Notes: generated by a model not told the origin, from the letters alone. A DNA stretch of 64,000 nucleotides from Pseudomonas fragi (GCF_002269505.1 NZ_NQKQ01000022.1:21975-85974); one strand, 5' to 3'; counted from the first letter of the stretch, positions 25,863-35,081 are shown. Made by a program: numbers and translations.

Positions 25863-27278
25863 ATGAGCAATCAGATTCCTGTACACAACGTCACTCCACC
25901 TGCCAAAAAACCCGCTGAAAGCACCGATCTTTATGCGGCCCGGGAGAAAATCTACACCCGTGCCTTTACCGGGCTTTTCCGTAACCTGCGCATCGGCGGC
26001 GGAGCGGTGTTGTTCCTCCTGTACTTCGGTACGGTGTGGCTCAACTGGGGCGGTCACCAGGCTGTGTGGTGGAACCTGCCCGAACGCAAATTCTTTATTT
26101 TTGGCGCCACCTTCTGGCCACAGGATTTCATCCTGCTCTCTGGACTGCTGATCGTCGCGGCCTTTGGCCTGTTCTTTATTACGGTTTACGCCGGGCGCGT
26201 GTGGTGTGGCTATACCTGCCCGCAAAGCGTGTGGACGTGGGTGTTCATGTGGTGCGAGAAGGTCACTGAAGGCGACCGCAACCAGCGCATCAAGCTCGAC
26301 AAAGCACCGATGAGCGCCAACAAGTTTGTGCGCAAGTTCAGCAAACACACACTCTGGCTGTTGATCGGCTTTGTCACCGGCATGACCTTTGTCGGCTACT
26401 TCTCGCCCATCCGCGAACTGGTGATCGACTTCTTCACCGGCCAGGCCGATGGCTGGGCGTATTTCTGGGTCGGCTTCTTCACCCTCGCCACCTACGGCAA
26501 CGCCGGCTGGCTGCGCGAGCAGGTGTGCATTTATATGTGCCCGTATGCACGCTTCCAGAGCGTGATGTTCGATAAAGACACCCTGATCGTTTCCTACGAC
26601 CCACGTCGCGGCGAAGTCCGTGGCCCGCGCAAAAAGGACGCCGACTACAAGGCCATGGGCCTGGGCGACTGCATCGACTGCACCATGTGCGTGCAGGTAT
26701 GCCCTACCGGGATTGATATACGCGATGGCCTGCAAATCGAGTGCATCGGCTGCGCGGCCTGTATCGATGCCTGCGACAGCATCATGGACAAGATGAACTA
26801 CCCCCGCGGCCTGATCAGCTACACCACCGAGCACAATCTCTCAGGCCAGAAAACCCATAAGCTGCGCCCGCGCCTGATCGGCTATGCGCTGGTGTTGCTG
26901 ACCATGATGGGACTGCTGGCGGCTGCGTTCTTTACTCGTACGCTGGTAGGCTTCGATGTCAGCAAAGACCGCGTGCTGTACCGTGAAAACGCCGAAGGGC
27001 GGATCGAAAACGTCTACAGCCTGAAAATCATGAACAAGGACCAGCAAGACCACACCTATGTGCTAGACGCCGCCGGCTTGCCGGATCTCAAGCTGCAGGG
27101 CAAACGTGAAATCAAGGTCGCAGCGGGCGATATCGTCAGCCTGCCGGTCGAGCTGTCAATTGCTCCCGAGAAACTGCCGTCAAGCACCAACGAGGTGTTC
27201 TTTATCCTCAAGGACGCCGACAACAACGACGTCACCGTTAAAGCCAAGAGCCGATTCATCGGCCCTCAAATCAGATAA
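25863..27278 (+). CDS. ccoG: Cytochrome c oxidase accessory protein CcoG (FixG)
   Basis: A 471-residue membrane iron-sulfur protein. It has about five membrane segments, an N-terminal CGYTCPQSVWTWVF motif, and two 4Fe-4S ferredoxin-like clusters (CIDCTMCVQVCP and CIGCAACIDACD) at about residues 275-305. A C-terminal periplasmic Ig-like domain follows the last membrane segment. CcoG reduces Cu(II) to Cu(I) for CuB insertion in cbb3 oxidase. It begins the assembly operon ccoG-fixH-ccoI-ccoS, has its own control region and is separated from the oxidase genes by a terminator. Confidence 0.96.
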   Translation: MSNQIPVHNVTPPAKKPAESTDLYAAREKIYTRAFTGLFRNLRIGGGAVLFLLYFGTVWLNWGGHQAVWWNLPERKFFIFGATFWPQDFILLSGLLIVAAFGLFFITVYAGRVWCGYTCPQSVWTWVFMWCEKVTEGDRNQRIKLDKAPMSANKFVRKFSKHTLWLLIGFVTGMTFVGYFSPIRELVIDFFTGQADGWAYFWVGFFTLATYGNAGWLREQVCIYMCPYARFQSVMFDKDTLIVSYDPRRGEVRGPRKKDADYKAMGLGDCIDCTMCVQVCPTGIDIRDGLQIECIGCAACIDACDSIMDKMNYPRGLISYTTEHNLSGQKTHKLRPRLIGYALVLLTMMGLLAAAFFTRTLVGFDVSKDRVLYRENAEGRIENVYSLKIMNKDQQDHTYVLDAAGLPDLKLQGKREIKVAAGDIVSLPVELSIAPEKLPSSTNEVFFILKDADNNDVTVKAKSRFIGPQIR

Positions 27279-27289
27279 GAGAACTCGAC

Positions 27290-27829
27290 ATGCCCGCAGC
27301 AAACGCTTCCAGCCCCTGGTACAAGCACATTTGGCCATGGATCATCATTGCCATCCTGGCCTGCTCGGTGACCCTGACCTTGTCGATGGTGACCATTGCC
27401 GTGAACAACCCAGATAACCTGGTTAACGACAATTACTACGAGGCTGGCAAAGGCATCAACCGGGCTCTGGACCGTGAGCTTCTGGGCCAGACCCTGCAGC
27501 TCAAAGCCAAGTTGCGCCTGGACGAGATGACCGGCGAAGTCGTGCTGCTGCTTGAGGGCAACAGCAAGCCGCAAGTGCTGGAACTGAACCTGATTTCGCC
27601 AACCCAGCCGGAAAAAGACCGCAAGATCAGCCTGAGCCAGAGCGCAACGGAACCGGGTCGCTACATCGGCCAACTGGATGACAAGATCGAAGGTCGGCGC
27701 TTTGTTGAGCTGCTGGGTGTTGAAGACGGCAAGACCTGGCGCCTGTTTGAAGAAGAACTGGTCGGCCACGACAAGGACCTGCTGCTGGGCGACGAGCCTA
27801 TCCAGGGCGCAGAAGTTCACGACAAGTAA
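27290..27829 (+). CDS. fixH: FixH family protein (CcoH)
   Basis: A 179-residue protein with one N-terminal membrane segment (IWPWIIIAILACSVTLTLSM) and a periplasmic domain with the family pattern DNLVNDNYYEAGKGIN near the membrane. CcoH/FixH is needed for cbb3 stability or assembly. It follows ccoG after 11 bases and precedes the copper ATPase gene, in the standard order. Confidence 0.92.
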   Translation: MPAANASSPWYKHIWPWIIIAILACSVTLTLSMVTIAVNNPDNLVNDNYYEAGKGINRALDRELLGQTLQLKAKLRLDEMTGEVVLLLEGNSKPQVLELNLISPTQPEKDRKISLSQSATEPGRYIGQLDDKIEGRRFVELLGVEDGKTWRLFEEELVGHDKDLLLGDEPIQGAEVHDK

Positions 27830-27848
27830 GCGTTAAGCAAAAGCACCC

Positions 27849-27884
27849 TGATCAGCTCACTCCGGGAGAGGGTTGGGGTGAGGG
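27849..27884. repeat. Fragment of repeat family 3
   Basis: TGATCAGCTC then TCCGGGAGAGGGTTGGGGTG, matching one end of the complement of the long repeat at 52284-52395 with a short internal deletion. It sits in the 100-base gap between fixH and ccoI. Confidence 0.65.
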
Positions 27885-27929
27885 CAAGCAGCCCACTCAA
27901 ATACCAAGGCCAGGCGCGCTCAACACACC

Positions 27930-30380
27930 ATGACCACTCCCGTTCCCTGCTTTCACTGCGCCCTGCCCGTCCCGCCCGGCAGCCGGTTTACCGCCCTTGT
28001 ACTGGGCGAACTTCGCGAATTCTGCTGCCCGGGCTGCCAGGCGGTGGCCGAAGCCATCGTCGCCGGCGGCCTCGAAAGCTACTACCAGCACCGCAGTGAA
28101 GCCTCCGCCAATCCGCAGGCACTGCCCGTGCAACTGGTCGAAGAGCTGGCCCTGTATGACCGACCTGACGTGCAAAAGCCCTTTGTCCGACATGAAGGCG
28201 AGCAGGCCGAAACCACCCTGCTGATCGAAGGCATCAGCTGCGCCGCCTGTGGCTGGCTGATCGAAAAGCACCTGCGCCATCTGCCTGCCGTCAGTGAAGC
28301 GCGACTCAACTTGTCCAACCATCGCCTGCAGGTACGCTGGGACGATAGCCAGGTACCGTTGAGTGAAATCCTCAGCGAACTGCGCCACATCGGTTATGCC
28401 GCGCACCCGTACCAGGCCGATCGCGCCACCGAACAACTGGCCAGCGAAAACCGCCTGGCCTTGCGCCAGCTCGGCGTCGCCGGGCTGCTGTGGTTCCAGG
28501 CCATGATGGCTACCATGGCCACCTGGCCAGAGTTCAATATCGATCTAAGTCCCGAAATGCACACCATCCTGCGCTGGGTTGCGTTGTTTCTGACAACACC
28601 CATCGTGTTTTACAGTTGCGCCCCCTTTTTCAAAGGCGCCATGCGCGACCTGCGCACCCGCCACCTGACCATGGATGTATCGGTGTCCCTGGCCATTGGC
28701 GGGGCGTATATCGCCGGGATCTGGACCGCCATCACCGGTGTTGGTGAACTGTATTTCGATGCCGTGGGCATGTTTGCCCTGTTTTTGCTGGCCGGACGCT
28801 ATCTGGAACGCCGCGCCCGGGAACGCACCGCCGCCGCCACTGCGCAACTGGTCAACCTGCTGCCCGCCTCATGCCTGCGTCTGAGCGCCGACGGACAAAG
28901 CGAGCGTATCTTGCTCAGCGAACTGAAAGTCGGCGACCGAGTACTTGTACATCCGGGGGCGATCCTGCCGGCTGACGGCAAGATCCTCGATGGCCAGTCC
29001 AGCATCGACGAATCCCTGCTGACCGGCGAGTACCTGCCGCAGCCGCGCCGCAGTGGCGATGCTGTCACTGCGGGCACCCTGAATGTGGAAGGCGCGTTGA
29101 CCGTCGAGGTCATGGCGCTGGGCCAGGACACTCGCCTGTCCGCCATCGTGCGCCTGCTGGATCGTGCGCAAAGCGAAAAACCACGCCTGGCGGAAATAGC
29201 CGACAAGGCCGCGCAGTGGTTCCTGCTGTTCTCGTTAATCGCCGCTGCCGGGATCGGCCTGTGGTGGTGGCAACTTGATCCATCACGGGCCTTCTGGATT
29301 GTCCTGGCGATGCTGGTGGCCACCTGCCCTTGCGCATTGTCGCTGGCAACGCCGACCGCACTCACTGCTGCCACCGGCACGCTGCACAAGCTGGGTTTGT
29401 TGATGACCCGCGGCCACGTGATCGAAGGCCTGAATCAGATTGATACAGTGATTTTCGACAAAACCGGCACCCTGACCGAAGGCCGTCTGGCCCTGCGCGC
29501 CATCCGCCCCTTGCGCGACCTGGACAGCGACCAGTGCCTGGCCCTGGCCGCGGCCCTCGAAAATCGCTCCGAGCACCCCATAGCCCGCGCCTTTGGCCGT
29601 GCCCCACAAGCAGCCGAGGAAGTGCACAGCACTCCGGGACTGGGCCTTGAAGGACGGGTCGGCGAACAGCGCTTGCGCATTGGCCAACCGGGCTTTGTCT
29701 GCCAGTTAAGCCAGTGCCCGGCTGTGCCGATGCCGGAAGAACCCGGCCAATGGCTGCTATTGGGTGACACTCACGGCGCGTTGGCCTGGTTTGTCCTGGA
29801 CGACCGCCTGCGCGACGATGCCCCGGCATTGCTGGCGGCGTGCAAGGCCCGCGGCTGGCACACGCTGCTGCTCTCGGGGGACAGTTCGCCGATGGTCGCC
29901 AGCGTGGCCGCCGAACTGGGAATAGATGAAGCGCAGGGCGGCTTGCGCCCGGATGACAAGCTGCAGGTTTTGCAGCAGTTGCACGCCCAGGGGCGCAAGG
30001 TGCTGATGCTGGGGGACGGCGTCAACGATGTGCCGGTACTGGCCGCTGCCGATATCAGCGTGGCCATGGGCTCGGCCACGGACCTGGCGAAAACCAGTGC
30101 CGACGCGGTGCTGCTGTCCAACCGCCTCGATGCGCTGGTGCAAGCGTTCAGCCTGGCGCGCCGGACCCGACGGGTGATCATCGAGAACCTGCTGTGGGCC
30201 GGCCTCTACAATGGCCTTATGTTGCCATTTGCCGCGCTGGGCTGGATCACGCCGATCTGGGCTGCAATCGGCATGTCGCTCAGCTCACTGACCGTGGTAC
30301 TCAACGCCTTGCGCCTGACGCGCATGCCTGCGGTGGCGCATACTCCAGCCATGCCACACAACCGCCCGCTACCGGCCTGA
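27930..30380 (+). CDS. ccoI: Copper-translocating P-type ATPase CcoI (FixI)
   Basis: An 816-residue P1B-type ATPase. It has an N-terminal cysteine-rich segment (CFHC at residues 7-10, FCCPGC near 31-36), a heavy-metal domain with GISCAACGW (C104, C107), membrane segments, the actuator motif LLTGEY, the metal-site ATCPCALSLATPTAL, the phosphorylation site DKTGTLTEG and GDGVNDVPVL. CcoI moves copper to the periplasm for the CuB site of cbb3 oxidase, rather than for resistance. The gene order supports this role. Confidence 0.95.
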   Translation: MTTPVPCFHCALPVPPGSRFTALVLGELREFCCPGCQAVAEAIVAGGLESYYQHRSEASANPQALPVQLVEELALYDRPDVQKPFVRHEGEQAETTLLIEGISCAACGWLIEKHLRHLPAVSEARLNLSNHRLQVRWDDSQVPLSEILSELRHIGYAAHPYQADRATEQLASENRLALRQLGVAGLLWFQAMMATMATWPEFNIDLSPEMHTILRWVALFLTTPIVFYSCAPFFKGAMRDLRTRHLTMDVSVSLAIGGAYIAGIWTAITGVGELYFDAVGMFALFLLAGRYLERRARERTAAATAQLVNLLPASCLRLSADGQSERILLSELKVGDRVLVHPGAILPADGKILDGQSSIDESLLTGEYLPQPRRSGDAVTAGTLNVEGALTVEVMALGQDTRLSAIVRLLDRAQSEKPRLAEIADKAAQWFLLFSLIAAAGIGLWWWQLDPSRAFWIVLAMLVATCPCALSLATPTALTAATGTLHKLGLLMTRGHVIEGLNQIDTVIFDKTGTLTEGRLALRAIRPLRDLDSDQCLALAAALENRSEHPIARAFGRAPQAAEEVHSTPGLGLEGRVGEQRLRIGQPGFVCQLSQCPAVPMPEEPGQWLLLGDTHGALAWFVLDDRLRDDAPALLAACKARGWHTLLLSGDSSPMVASVAAELGIDEAQGGLRPDDKLQVLQQLHAQGRKVLMLGDGVNDVPVLAAADISVAMGSATDLAKTSADAVLLSNRLDALVQAFSLARRTRRVIIENLLWAGLYNGLMLPFAALGWITPIWAAIGMSLSSLTVVLNALRLTRMPAVAHTPAMPHNRPLPA

Positions 30381-30400
30381 ACCGGTCGCCTGGAGCCTTT

Positions 30401-30631
30401 ATGCCAGCGCTTTACATCATGATTCCGGCGGCATTGCTGATTGTCGCCATCTGCATCTTTATATTCTTCTGGGCGGTCGACAGCGGTCAGTACGACGACC
30501 TGGACAGCCCGGCCCACAGTATCCTGTTCGACGACCAGGATCCGCAGCACACCGCTGCCGTCGAAGAAGCCAGGAACCAGCACGGGGAATCGGCCAGCGA
30601 CACCGACAGCAAGTCGCCACCCCATGCTTGA
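30401..30631 (+). CDS. ccoS: cbb3-type oxidase assembly protein CcoS
   Basis: A 76-residue protein with one membrane segment (IMIPAALLIVAICIFIFFWAV) and the family motif SGQYDDLDSPAHSILFDD. CcoS is needed for cofactor insertion into cbb3 oxidase. The ATG at 30401 is 20 bases after the ccoI stop and has TGGAG upstream; the longer open frame before it overlaps ccoI. It overlaps the next gene by 8 bases. Confidence 0.93.
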   Translation: MPALYIMIPAALLIVAICIFIFFWAVDSGQYDDLDSPAHSILFDDQDPQHTAAVEEARNQHGESASDTDSKSPPHA

Positions 30632-31307
30632 ATTGGCTCCCCTGCTGGTTTCGGCCGTGATCCTGGGCCTGCTCGGCGGCGGACACTGCCTGGGCATGTG
30701 CGGCGGTCTGATGGGCGCGCTGACCCTGGCCATCCCCAAGGAGCAACGCAGCCGACGCTTCAGGCTGCTTTTGGCCTACAATCTTGGGCGAATTCTCAGC
30801 TATGCCACTGCGGGTTTACTGCTGGGCCTTGCAGGCTGGGCAGTGGCCAATAGCCCGGCGGCCATGTTCATGCGCATCCTCGCCGGCCTGTTGCTGATTT
30901 GCATGGGCCTGTACCTGGCTGGCTGGTGGAGCGGCCTGACCCGTATCGAAAGCCTGGGCCGCGGCCTGTGGCGGCATATCCAGCCCTTGGCCACCCGCTT
31001 GCTGCCGGTGTCCAGCCTGCCGCGCGCCTTGCTGCTGGGCGCGCTGTGGGGCTGGCTGCCCTGCGGGCTGGTGTACAGCACACTGATCTGGTCAGCCAGC
31101 CAAGGCAGCGCAACCGACAGCGCACTGCTGATGCTTGCATTTGGCCTTGGCACCTGGCCGGTCTTGCTGGCCACCGGGCTGGCTGCCGAACGTGTGAGCG
31201 CACTGCTACGCAAACGCAGCGTGCGCATGACTGGCGGGCTGCTGGTGATTCTGTTCGGTATCTGGACCCTTCCCGGCCCCCATCAGCATTGGTTGATGGG
31301 GCATTAG
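30624..31307 (+). CDS. TauE/SafE-like (UreH-domain) membrane protein
   Basis: A 227-residue membrane protein with about six segments. The first has GLLGGGHCLGMCGGLMGAL and a later one has GWLPCGLVYSTLIW; the cysteines in membrane segments resemble CcdA/DsbD-type and UreH/heavy-metal transport proteins. It overlaps ccoS by 8 bases and ends the cbb3 assembly operon, so a role in copper supply or heme/thiol maturation for the oxidase is likely. That role is inferred from position. Databases usually label it sulfite exporter TauE/SafE, which is probably misleading here. Confidence 0.8.
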   Translation: MLELAPLLVSAVILGLLGGGHCLGMCGGLMGALTLAIPKEQRSRRFRLLLAYNLGRILSYATAGLLLGLAGWAVANSPAAMFMRILAGLLLICMGLYLAGWWSGLTRIESLGRGLWRHIQPLATRLLPVSSLPRALLLGALWGWLPCGLVYSTLIWSASQGSATDSALLMLAFGLGTWPVLLATGLAAERVSALLRKRSVRMTGGLLVILFGIWTLPGPHQHWLMGH

Positions 31308-31318
31308 ATAAAGCACCT

Positions 31319-31411
31319 TGTAGTCGCTGCCGCAGGCTGCGATGGACTGCGTAGCAGGCCTGGTTTTTGAAGGCCCTGCGGTCCTTATCGCAGCCTGCGG
31401 CAGCGACTACA
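31319..31411. repeat. REP family 1 palindrome (copy c)
   Basis: Perfect 25-base arms (31319-31343 and 31387-31411) with core GTAGTCGCTGCCGCAGGCTG. It separates the ccoG-S operon from hemN and ends just before the Anr box. Confidence 0.9.
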
Positions 31412-31434
31412 GGGAATAAGCCAAATCACAGCCC

Positions 31435-31448
31435 TTGATGCAAATCAA
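31435..31448 (+). promoter_or_regulatory. Perfect Anr/Fnr box before hemN
   Basis: TTGAT-GCAA-ATCAA matches the Anr consensus TTGAT-N4-ATCAA exactly. A TAGACT -10 candidate at 31470-31475 puts the start near 31482, about 41 bases from the box centre, the classical activating position. Anr control of hemN is known in Pseudomonas. Confidence 0.88.
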
Positions 31449-31512
31449 GATGCAACATCGACTCACCCCCTAGACTCCGGAGCATTGCCAGCCATCCCAG
31501 GGGAATGCCCGC

Positions 31513-32895
31513 ATGCTCGACGCCATTCGTTGGGACCCAGAATTGATCCGCCGCTACGATCTGGCCGGACCGCGTTACACCTCATACCCGACAGCCATGC
31601 AGTTCAACAACCAGGTCAGCCCGTTCGACCTGCTGCACGCCCTGCGCGAAAGCCGCAAGGCACTGCGCCCGCTGTCGCTGTATGTGCACGTGCCGTTTTG
31701 CGCCAATATTTGCTATTACTGCGCCTGCAACAAGGTCATTACCAAAGACCGTGGCCGGGCCCAGCCCTATCTGCAGAAGCTTGAGCAGGAAATCCAGATG
31801 ATCGCCTGCCACCTCGACCCCAAACAGAAGGTCGAGCAACTGCACTTTGGCGGCGGCACCCCGACGTTTCTCAGCCACGACGAATTGCGCCAACTGATGG
31901 CCAAGCTGCGCCAGCAATTTAATTTGCTGGACGACGACTCTGGCGACTACGGCATCGAAATCGACCCCCGCGAAGCCGACTGGTCGACCATGGGCCTGTT
32001 GCGCGAACTGGGCTTCAACCGCGTCAGCATCGGCCTGCAAGACCTCGACCCGGACGTGCAGCGGGCGGTCAATCGCCTGCAAAGCCTGGAAGAGACCCGG
32101 GCCGTGATCGACGCTGCGCGCACACTGCAATTTCGCTCGATCAATATCGACCTGATCTACGGCCTGCCCAAGCAGACCCCCGAAGCCTTTGCCCGCACCG
32201 TTGAAGAAGTGATCAGCCTGCAGCCCGATCGCCTGTCGGTGTTCAACTACGCGCACTTGCCTGAACGCTTCATGCCCCAACGCCGCATCAACACCAGCGA
32301 CCTGCCCTCGCCTGCCGCCAAGCTGCAGATGCTGGAGCGCACCATCGAGCAACTGACCGGCGCCGGCTATCGTTATATCGGCATGGATCATTTCGCTCTG
32401 CCGGACGACGAACTGGCCATCGCCCAGGAAGAATCAACCCTGCAACGCAACTTCCAGGGCTATACCACCCATGGCCATTGCGACCTGATCGGGCTTGGCG
32501 TCTCGGCCATCAGCCAGATCGGTGACCTGTACTGTCAGAACGACAGCGACCTGGCCAATTACCAGCACACCCTGGCCAGCGGCCAGCTCGCCACCAGCCG
32601 CGGCCTGATATGCAATCAGGATGACCGTATCCGTCGCGAGGTCATCCAGCAGATCATCTGCAATCTGCATCTGCCTTTCGCGCCTGTGGAGCAGGCGTTC
32701 AATATCGACTTTCGCGGCTATTTTGCCCCCCTGTGGCCGGCGCTCAAGACCATGGCTGCCGACGGCCTGATCGCCCTCGATGACGAGCAACTGACCGTAC
32801 TGCCAGCTGGGCGGCTGCTGGTACGTTCTGTGTGCATGGTGTTCGACGCTTACCTTGAGCAACAAACCCGCCAGCGCTATTCGCGGGTGATTTAA
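31513..32895 (+). CDS. hemN: Oxygen-independent coproporphyrinogen III oxidase HemN
   Basis: A 460-residue radical-SAM enzyme that decarboxylates coproporphyrinogen III in heme synthesis when oxygen is scarce. The cluster motif CANICYYC (C63, C67, C70) is the radical-SAM CxxxCxxC; the glycine-rich FGGGTPTFL follows, and the N-terminal RRYDLAGPRYTSYPTA is typical of true HemN rather than HemW. It supplies heme for the oxidases upstream and is headed by a perfect Anr box. Confidence 0.96.
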   Translation: MLDAIRWDPELIRRYDLAGPRYTSYPTAMQFNNQVSPFDLLHALRESRKALRPLSLYVHVPFCANICYYCACNKVITKDRGRAQPYLQKLEQEIQMIACHLDPKQKVEQLHFGGGTPTFLSHDELRQLMAKLRQQFNLLDDDSGDYGIEIDPREADWSTMGLLRELGFNRVSIGLQDLDPDVQRAVNRLQSLEETRAVIDAARTLQFRSINIDLIYGLPKQTPEAFARTVEEVISLQPDRLSVFNYAHLPERFMPQRRINTSDLPSPAAKLQMLERTIEQLTGAGYRYIGMDHFALPDDELAIAQEESTLQRNFQGYTTHGHCDLIGLGVSAISQIGDLYCQNDSDLANYQHTLASGQLATSRGLICNQDDRIRREVIQQIICNLHLPFAPVEQAFNIDFRGYFAPLWPALKTMAADGLIALDDEQLTVLPAGRLLVRSVCMVFDAYLEQQTRQRYSRVI

Positions 32896-33015
32896 GGTCG
32901 CAAACACGACCTCTACAGCATGAGATGCATGCCCTGGCATGGTGCGGCTGGCCTAGCCCCCCCACGCTGGGGTACCCTTGCATCTTATGTGTGTTTTCCT
33001 ACAAGGATTTAAGAA

Positions 33016-33750
33016 ATGTCCGAGCCAGTAAAAGTGCGAGCTCATAATCAGGCCCAGTGCAAGGATTGCAGCCTGGCCCCTCTCTGCTTGCCACTTTCGT
33101 TGAACCTGGAAGACATGGATGCGCTGGAAGAAATCGTCAAGCGCGGCCGCCCACTGAAAAAAGGCGAATTCCTGTTCCGCCAGGGCGACACCTTTGGCTC
33201 GGTTTACGCCGTACGTTCTGGCGCATTGAAAACCTTCAGCCTGAGCGACAACGGCGAAGAACAAATTACCGGCTTTCACCTGCCCAGCGAACTGGTAGGC
33301 CTCTCCGGCATGGATACCGAAACCTACCCGGTATCGGCCCAGGCGCTGGAAACTACACCGGTATGCGAAATCCCTTTCGAACGTCTCGACGAACTCTCCG
33401 TACAACTGCCACAGCTGCGTCGCCAGCTGATGCGCGTGATGAGCCGCGAGATCCGTGACGATCAGCAAATGATGTTGCTGCTGTCGAAAAAAACCGCTGA
33501 CGAACGTATCGCCACGTTTCTGGTCAACCTGTCAGCGCGCTTCCGCGCTCGCGGCTTCTCGGCCAATCAGTTCCGCCTGAGCATGTCGCGCAACGAAATC
33601 GGCAACTATCTGGGCCTGGCCGTAGAAACCGTATCCCGCGTGTTTACCCGCCTGCAGGAAAACCAGTTGATCACCGCCGAAGGCAAAGAAGTGCATATTC
33701 TTGACCCGATCAAGCTGTGTGCCCTGGCCGGTGGTTCGCTGGAGGTTTGA
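33016..33750 (+). CDS. anr: Oxygen-sensing transcriptional regulator Anr
   Basis: A 244-residue Crp/Fnr regulator. Cluster cysteines C15, C18, C24 and C117 match the CX2CX5C plus distal cysteine of Fnr, so it should bind an oxygen-labile 4Fe-4S cluster. A cAMP-type beta-roll (about 35-125), dimerisation helix and a helix-turn-helix with SRNEIGNYLGLAVETVSRVFTRLQ (about 190-215) follow; the E-xx-S-R recognition residues predict TTGAT half-sites. Likely targets in the window are hemN, the second cco operon and ccoG. Confidence 0.96.
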   Translation: MSEPVKVRAHNQAQCKDCSLAPLCLPLSLNLEDMDALEEIVKRGRPLKKGEFLFRQGDTFGSVYAVRSGALKTFSLSDNGEEQITGFHLPSELVGLSGMDTETYPVSAQALETTPVCEIPFERLDELSVQLPQLRRQLMRVMSREIRDDQQMMLLLSKKTADERIATFLVNLSARFRARGFSANQFRLSMSRNEIGNYLGLAVETVSRVFTRLQENQLITAEGKEVHILDPIKLCALAGGSLEV

Positions 33751-33803
33751 CACGGCTTGACGGGTTATACTGGCGCGCTTAACGCTCCCCAGGACAGCCC
33801 GAT

Positions 33804-34349
33804 ATGGTCTCCGACGATTTTTGCCTCAAAACCCTGATTCGCCCGGTTATTGATTTCCCCAAGCCGGGCGTCATCTTTCGCGACATCACTCCGCTGTACC
33901 AGTCGCCCCGTGCCATGCGCGTTATTGCCGATCGTTTCATCGAGCGCTACGTCGAGGCTGACTTCAGCCATATCGGCGCCATGGATGCCCGTGGCTTCCT
34001 GATCGGCTCGGTACTGGCCCACCAGCTCAACAAACCGCTGATCCTGTTTCGCAAACAAGGCAAATTGCCCGCTGATGTTTTGGCCGAAGGCTATCAGACG
34101 GAATATGGCGAAGCGTTTCTGGAGGTTCACGCCGACAGCCTGTGCGAGGGTGACTCGCTGCTGATCGTCGATGACCTGATCGCTACAGGCGGCACGCTGA
34201 TTGCGGCAGCCAATCTGGTGCGACGCATGGGTGCGCAGGTATTTGAAGCAGCGGCCATCATTGACCTGCCAGAGCTGGGCGGTTCGCAGCGCCTGCAGGA
34301 TCTGGGTGTGCCTACATTCTGCCTGACGGAATTTTCGTTGACCGAGTAA
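33804..34349 (+). CDS. apt: Adenine phosphoribosyltransferase
   Basis: A 181-residue purine salvage enzyme that makes AMP from adenine and PRPP. The PRPP-binding motif SLLIVDDLIATGGT is at residues 118-131 and the N-terminal VIDFPKPGVIFRDITPLY is typical of Apt. It lies 53 bases after anr, with a possible TATACT -10 in between, so it may have its own promoter. Confidence 0.96.
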   Translation: MVSDDFCLKTLIRPVIDFPKPGVIFRDITPLYQSPRAMRVIADRFIERYVEADFSHIGAMDARGFLIGSVLAHQLNKPLILFRKQGKLPADVLAEGYQTEYGEAFLEVHADSLCEGDSLLIVDDLIATGGTLIAAANLVRRMGAQVFEAAAIIDLPELGGSQRLQDLGVPTFCLTEFSLTE

Positions 34350-34368
34350 TAGCGCCGGGATCAAGAGC

Positions 34369-34466
34369 ACCCTCACCCCAGCCCTCTCCCAAAGTGAGAG
34401 GGAGCTGATTTGTGGCGTTCTTGAATTCGTGCGCGGTCAGTCCCCTCTCCCTCCGGGAGAGGGGGC
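34369..34466. repeat. Repeat family 3 (copy b)
   Basis: A roughly 98-base imperfect palindrome: ACCCTCACCCCAGCCCTCTC at the left and CCCCTCTCCCTCCGGGAGAG at the right, with an inner GAGAGGGAGCTGAT...GGTCAGT shared with the copy at 52284. It lies between convergent apt and recR. Confidence 0.8.
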
Positions 34467-34478
34467 TTTTGATCAACG

Positions 34479-35081
34479 TTACAACGTAATCGGCCGACGC
34501 CCCGAGAACGAATGCGCCAATGTGCCGCCATCGACCAGTTCCAGCTCTCCACCCAGTGGCACGCCGTGGGCAATACGCGACGCAATCAGGCCTTTGTTGC
34601 TCAGCAACTGGGCGATGTAATGCGCAGTGGCTTCACCCTCGACCGTAGGGTTGGTCGCCAGGATCACCTCCGCAAACGTGCCCTGCTCGGCAATACGCGC
34701 CATCAATTGCGGAATGCCAATTGCCTCCGGCCCCAGTCCGTCCAGAGGCGACAAATGCCCCTTGAGCACAAAGTAACGGCCGCGATAACCGGTCTGCTCG
34801 ACGGCATACACATCCATCGGCCCCTCGACCACGCACAGCAAGGTGTCATCCCGGCGCACATCGGCACACTGCGGGCACAGATCGTCTTCGGTCAGGGTTC
34901 TGCAGAGACGGCAGTGCCCCACACCTTCCATTGCCTGGGTCAGGGCCAGGGCCAGGCGCGAGCCGCCACTGCGATCACGCTCCAGCAATTGCAGAGCCAT
35001 GCGCTGCGCGGTCTTTTGACCTACGCCCGGCAGGGTACGCAAGGCATCGATCAGTTGGCGAATCAGGGGGCTAAAGCTCAT
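34479..35081 (-). CDS. recR: Recombination mediator RecR
   Basis: A 200-residue protein that, with RecF and RecO, loads RecA at gaps. It has the N-terminal helix-hairpin-helix (ALRTLPGVGQKTAQRMALQLL), a zinc finger with C57, C60, C69 and C72, a Toprim domain (LCVVEGPMDVYAVEQTG) and a C-terminal Walker-B-like region. A terminator between ybaB and recR suggests recR partly depends on read-through or its own promoter. Confidence 0.96.
   Translation of the reverse strand: MSFSPLIRQLIDALRTLPGVGQKTAQRMALQLLERDRSGGSRLALALTQAMEGVGHCRLCRTLTEDDLCPQCADVRRDDTLLCVVEGPMDVYAVEQTGYRGRYFVLKGHLSPLDGLGPEAIGIPQLMARIAEQGTFAEVILATNPTVEGEATAHYIAQLLSNKGLIASRIAHGVPLGGELELVDGGTLAHSFSGRRPITL

Noticed and set aside
25538..25918. 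Open frame across the ccoG upstream region
   Set aside because: It runs through a strong terminator and into ccoG in another frame; no protein-like features.
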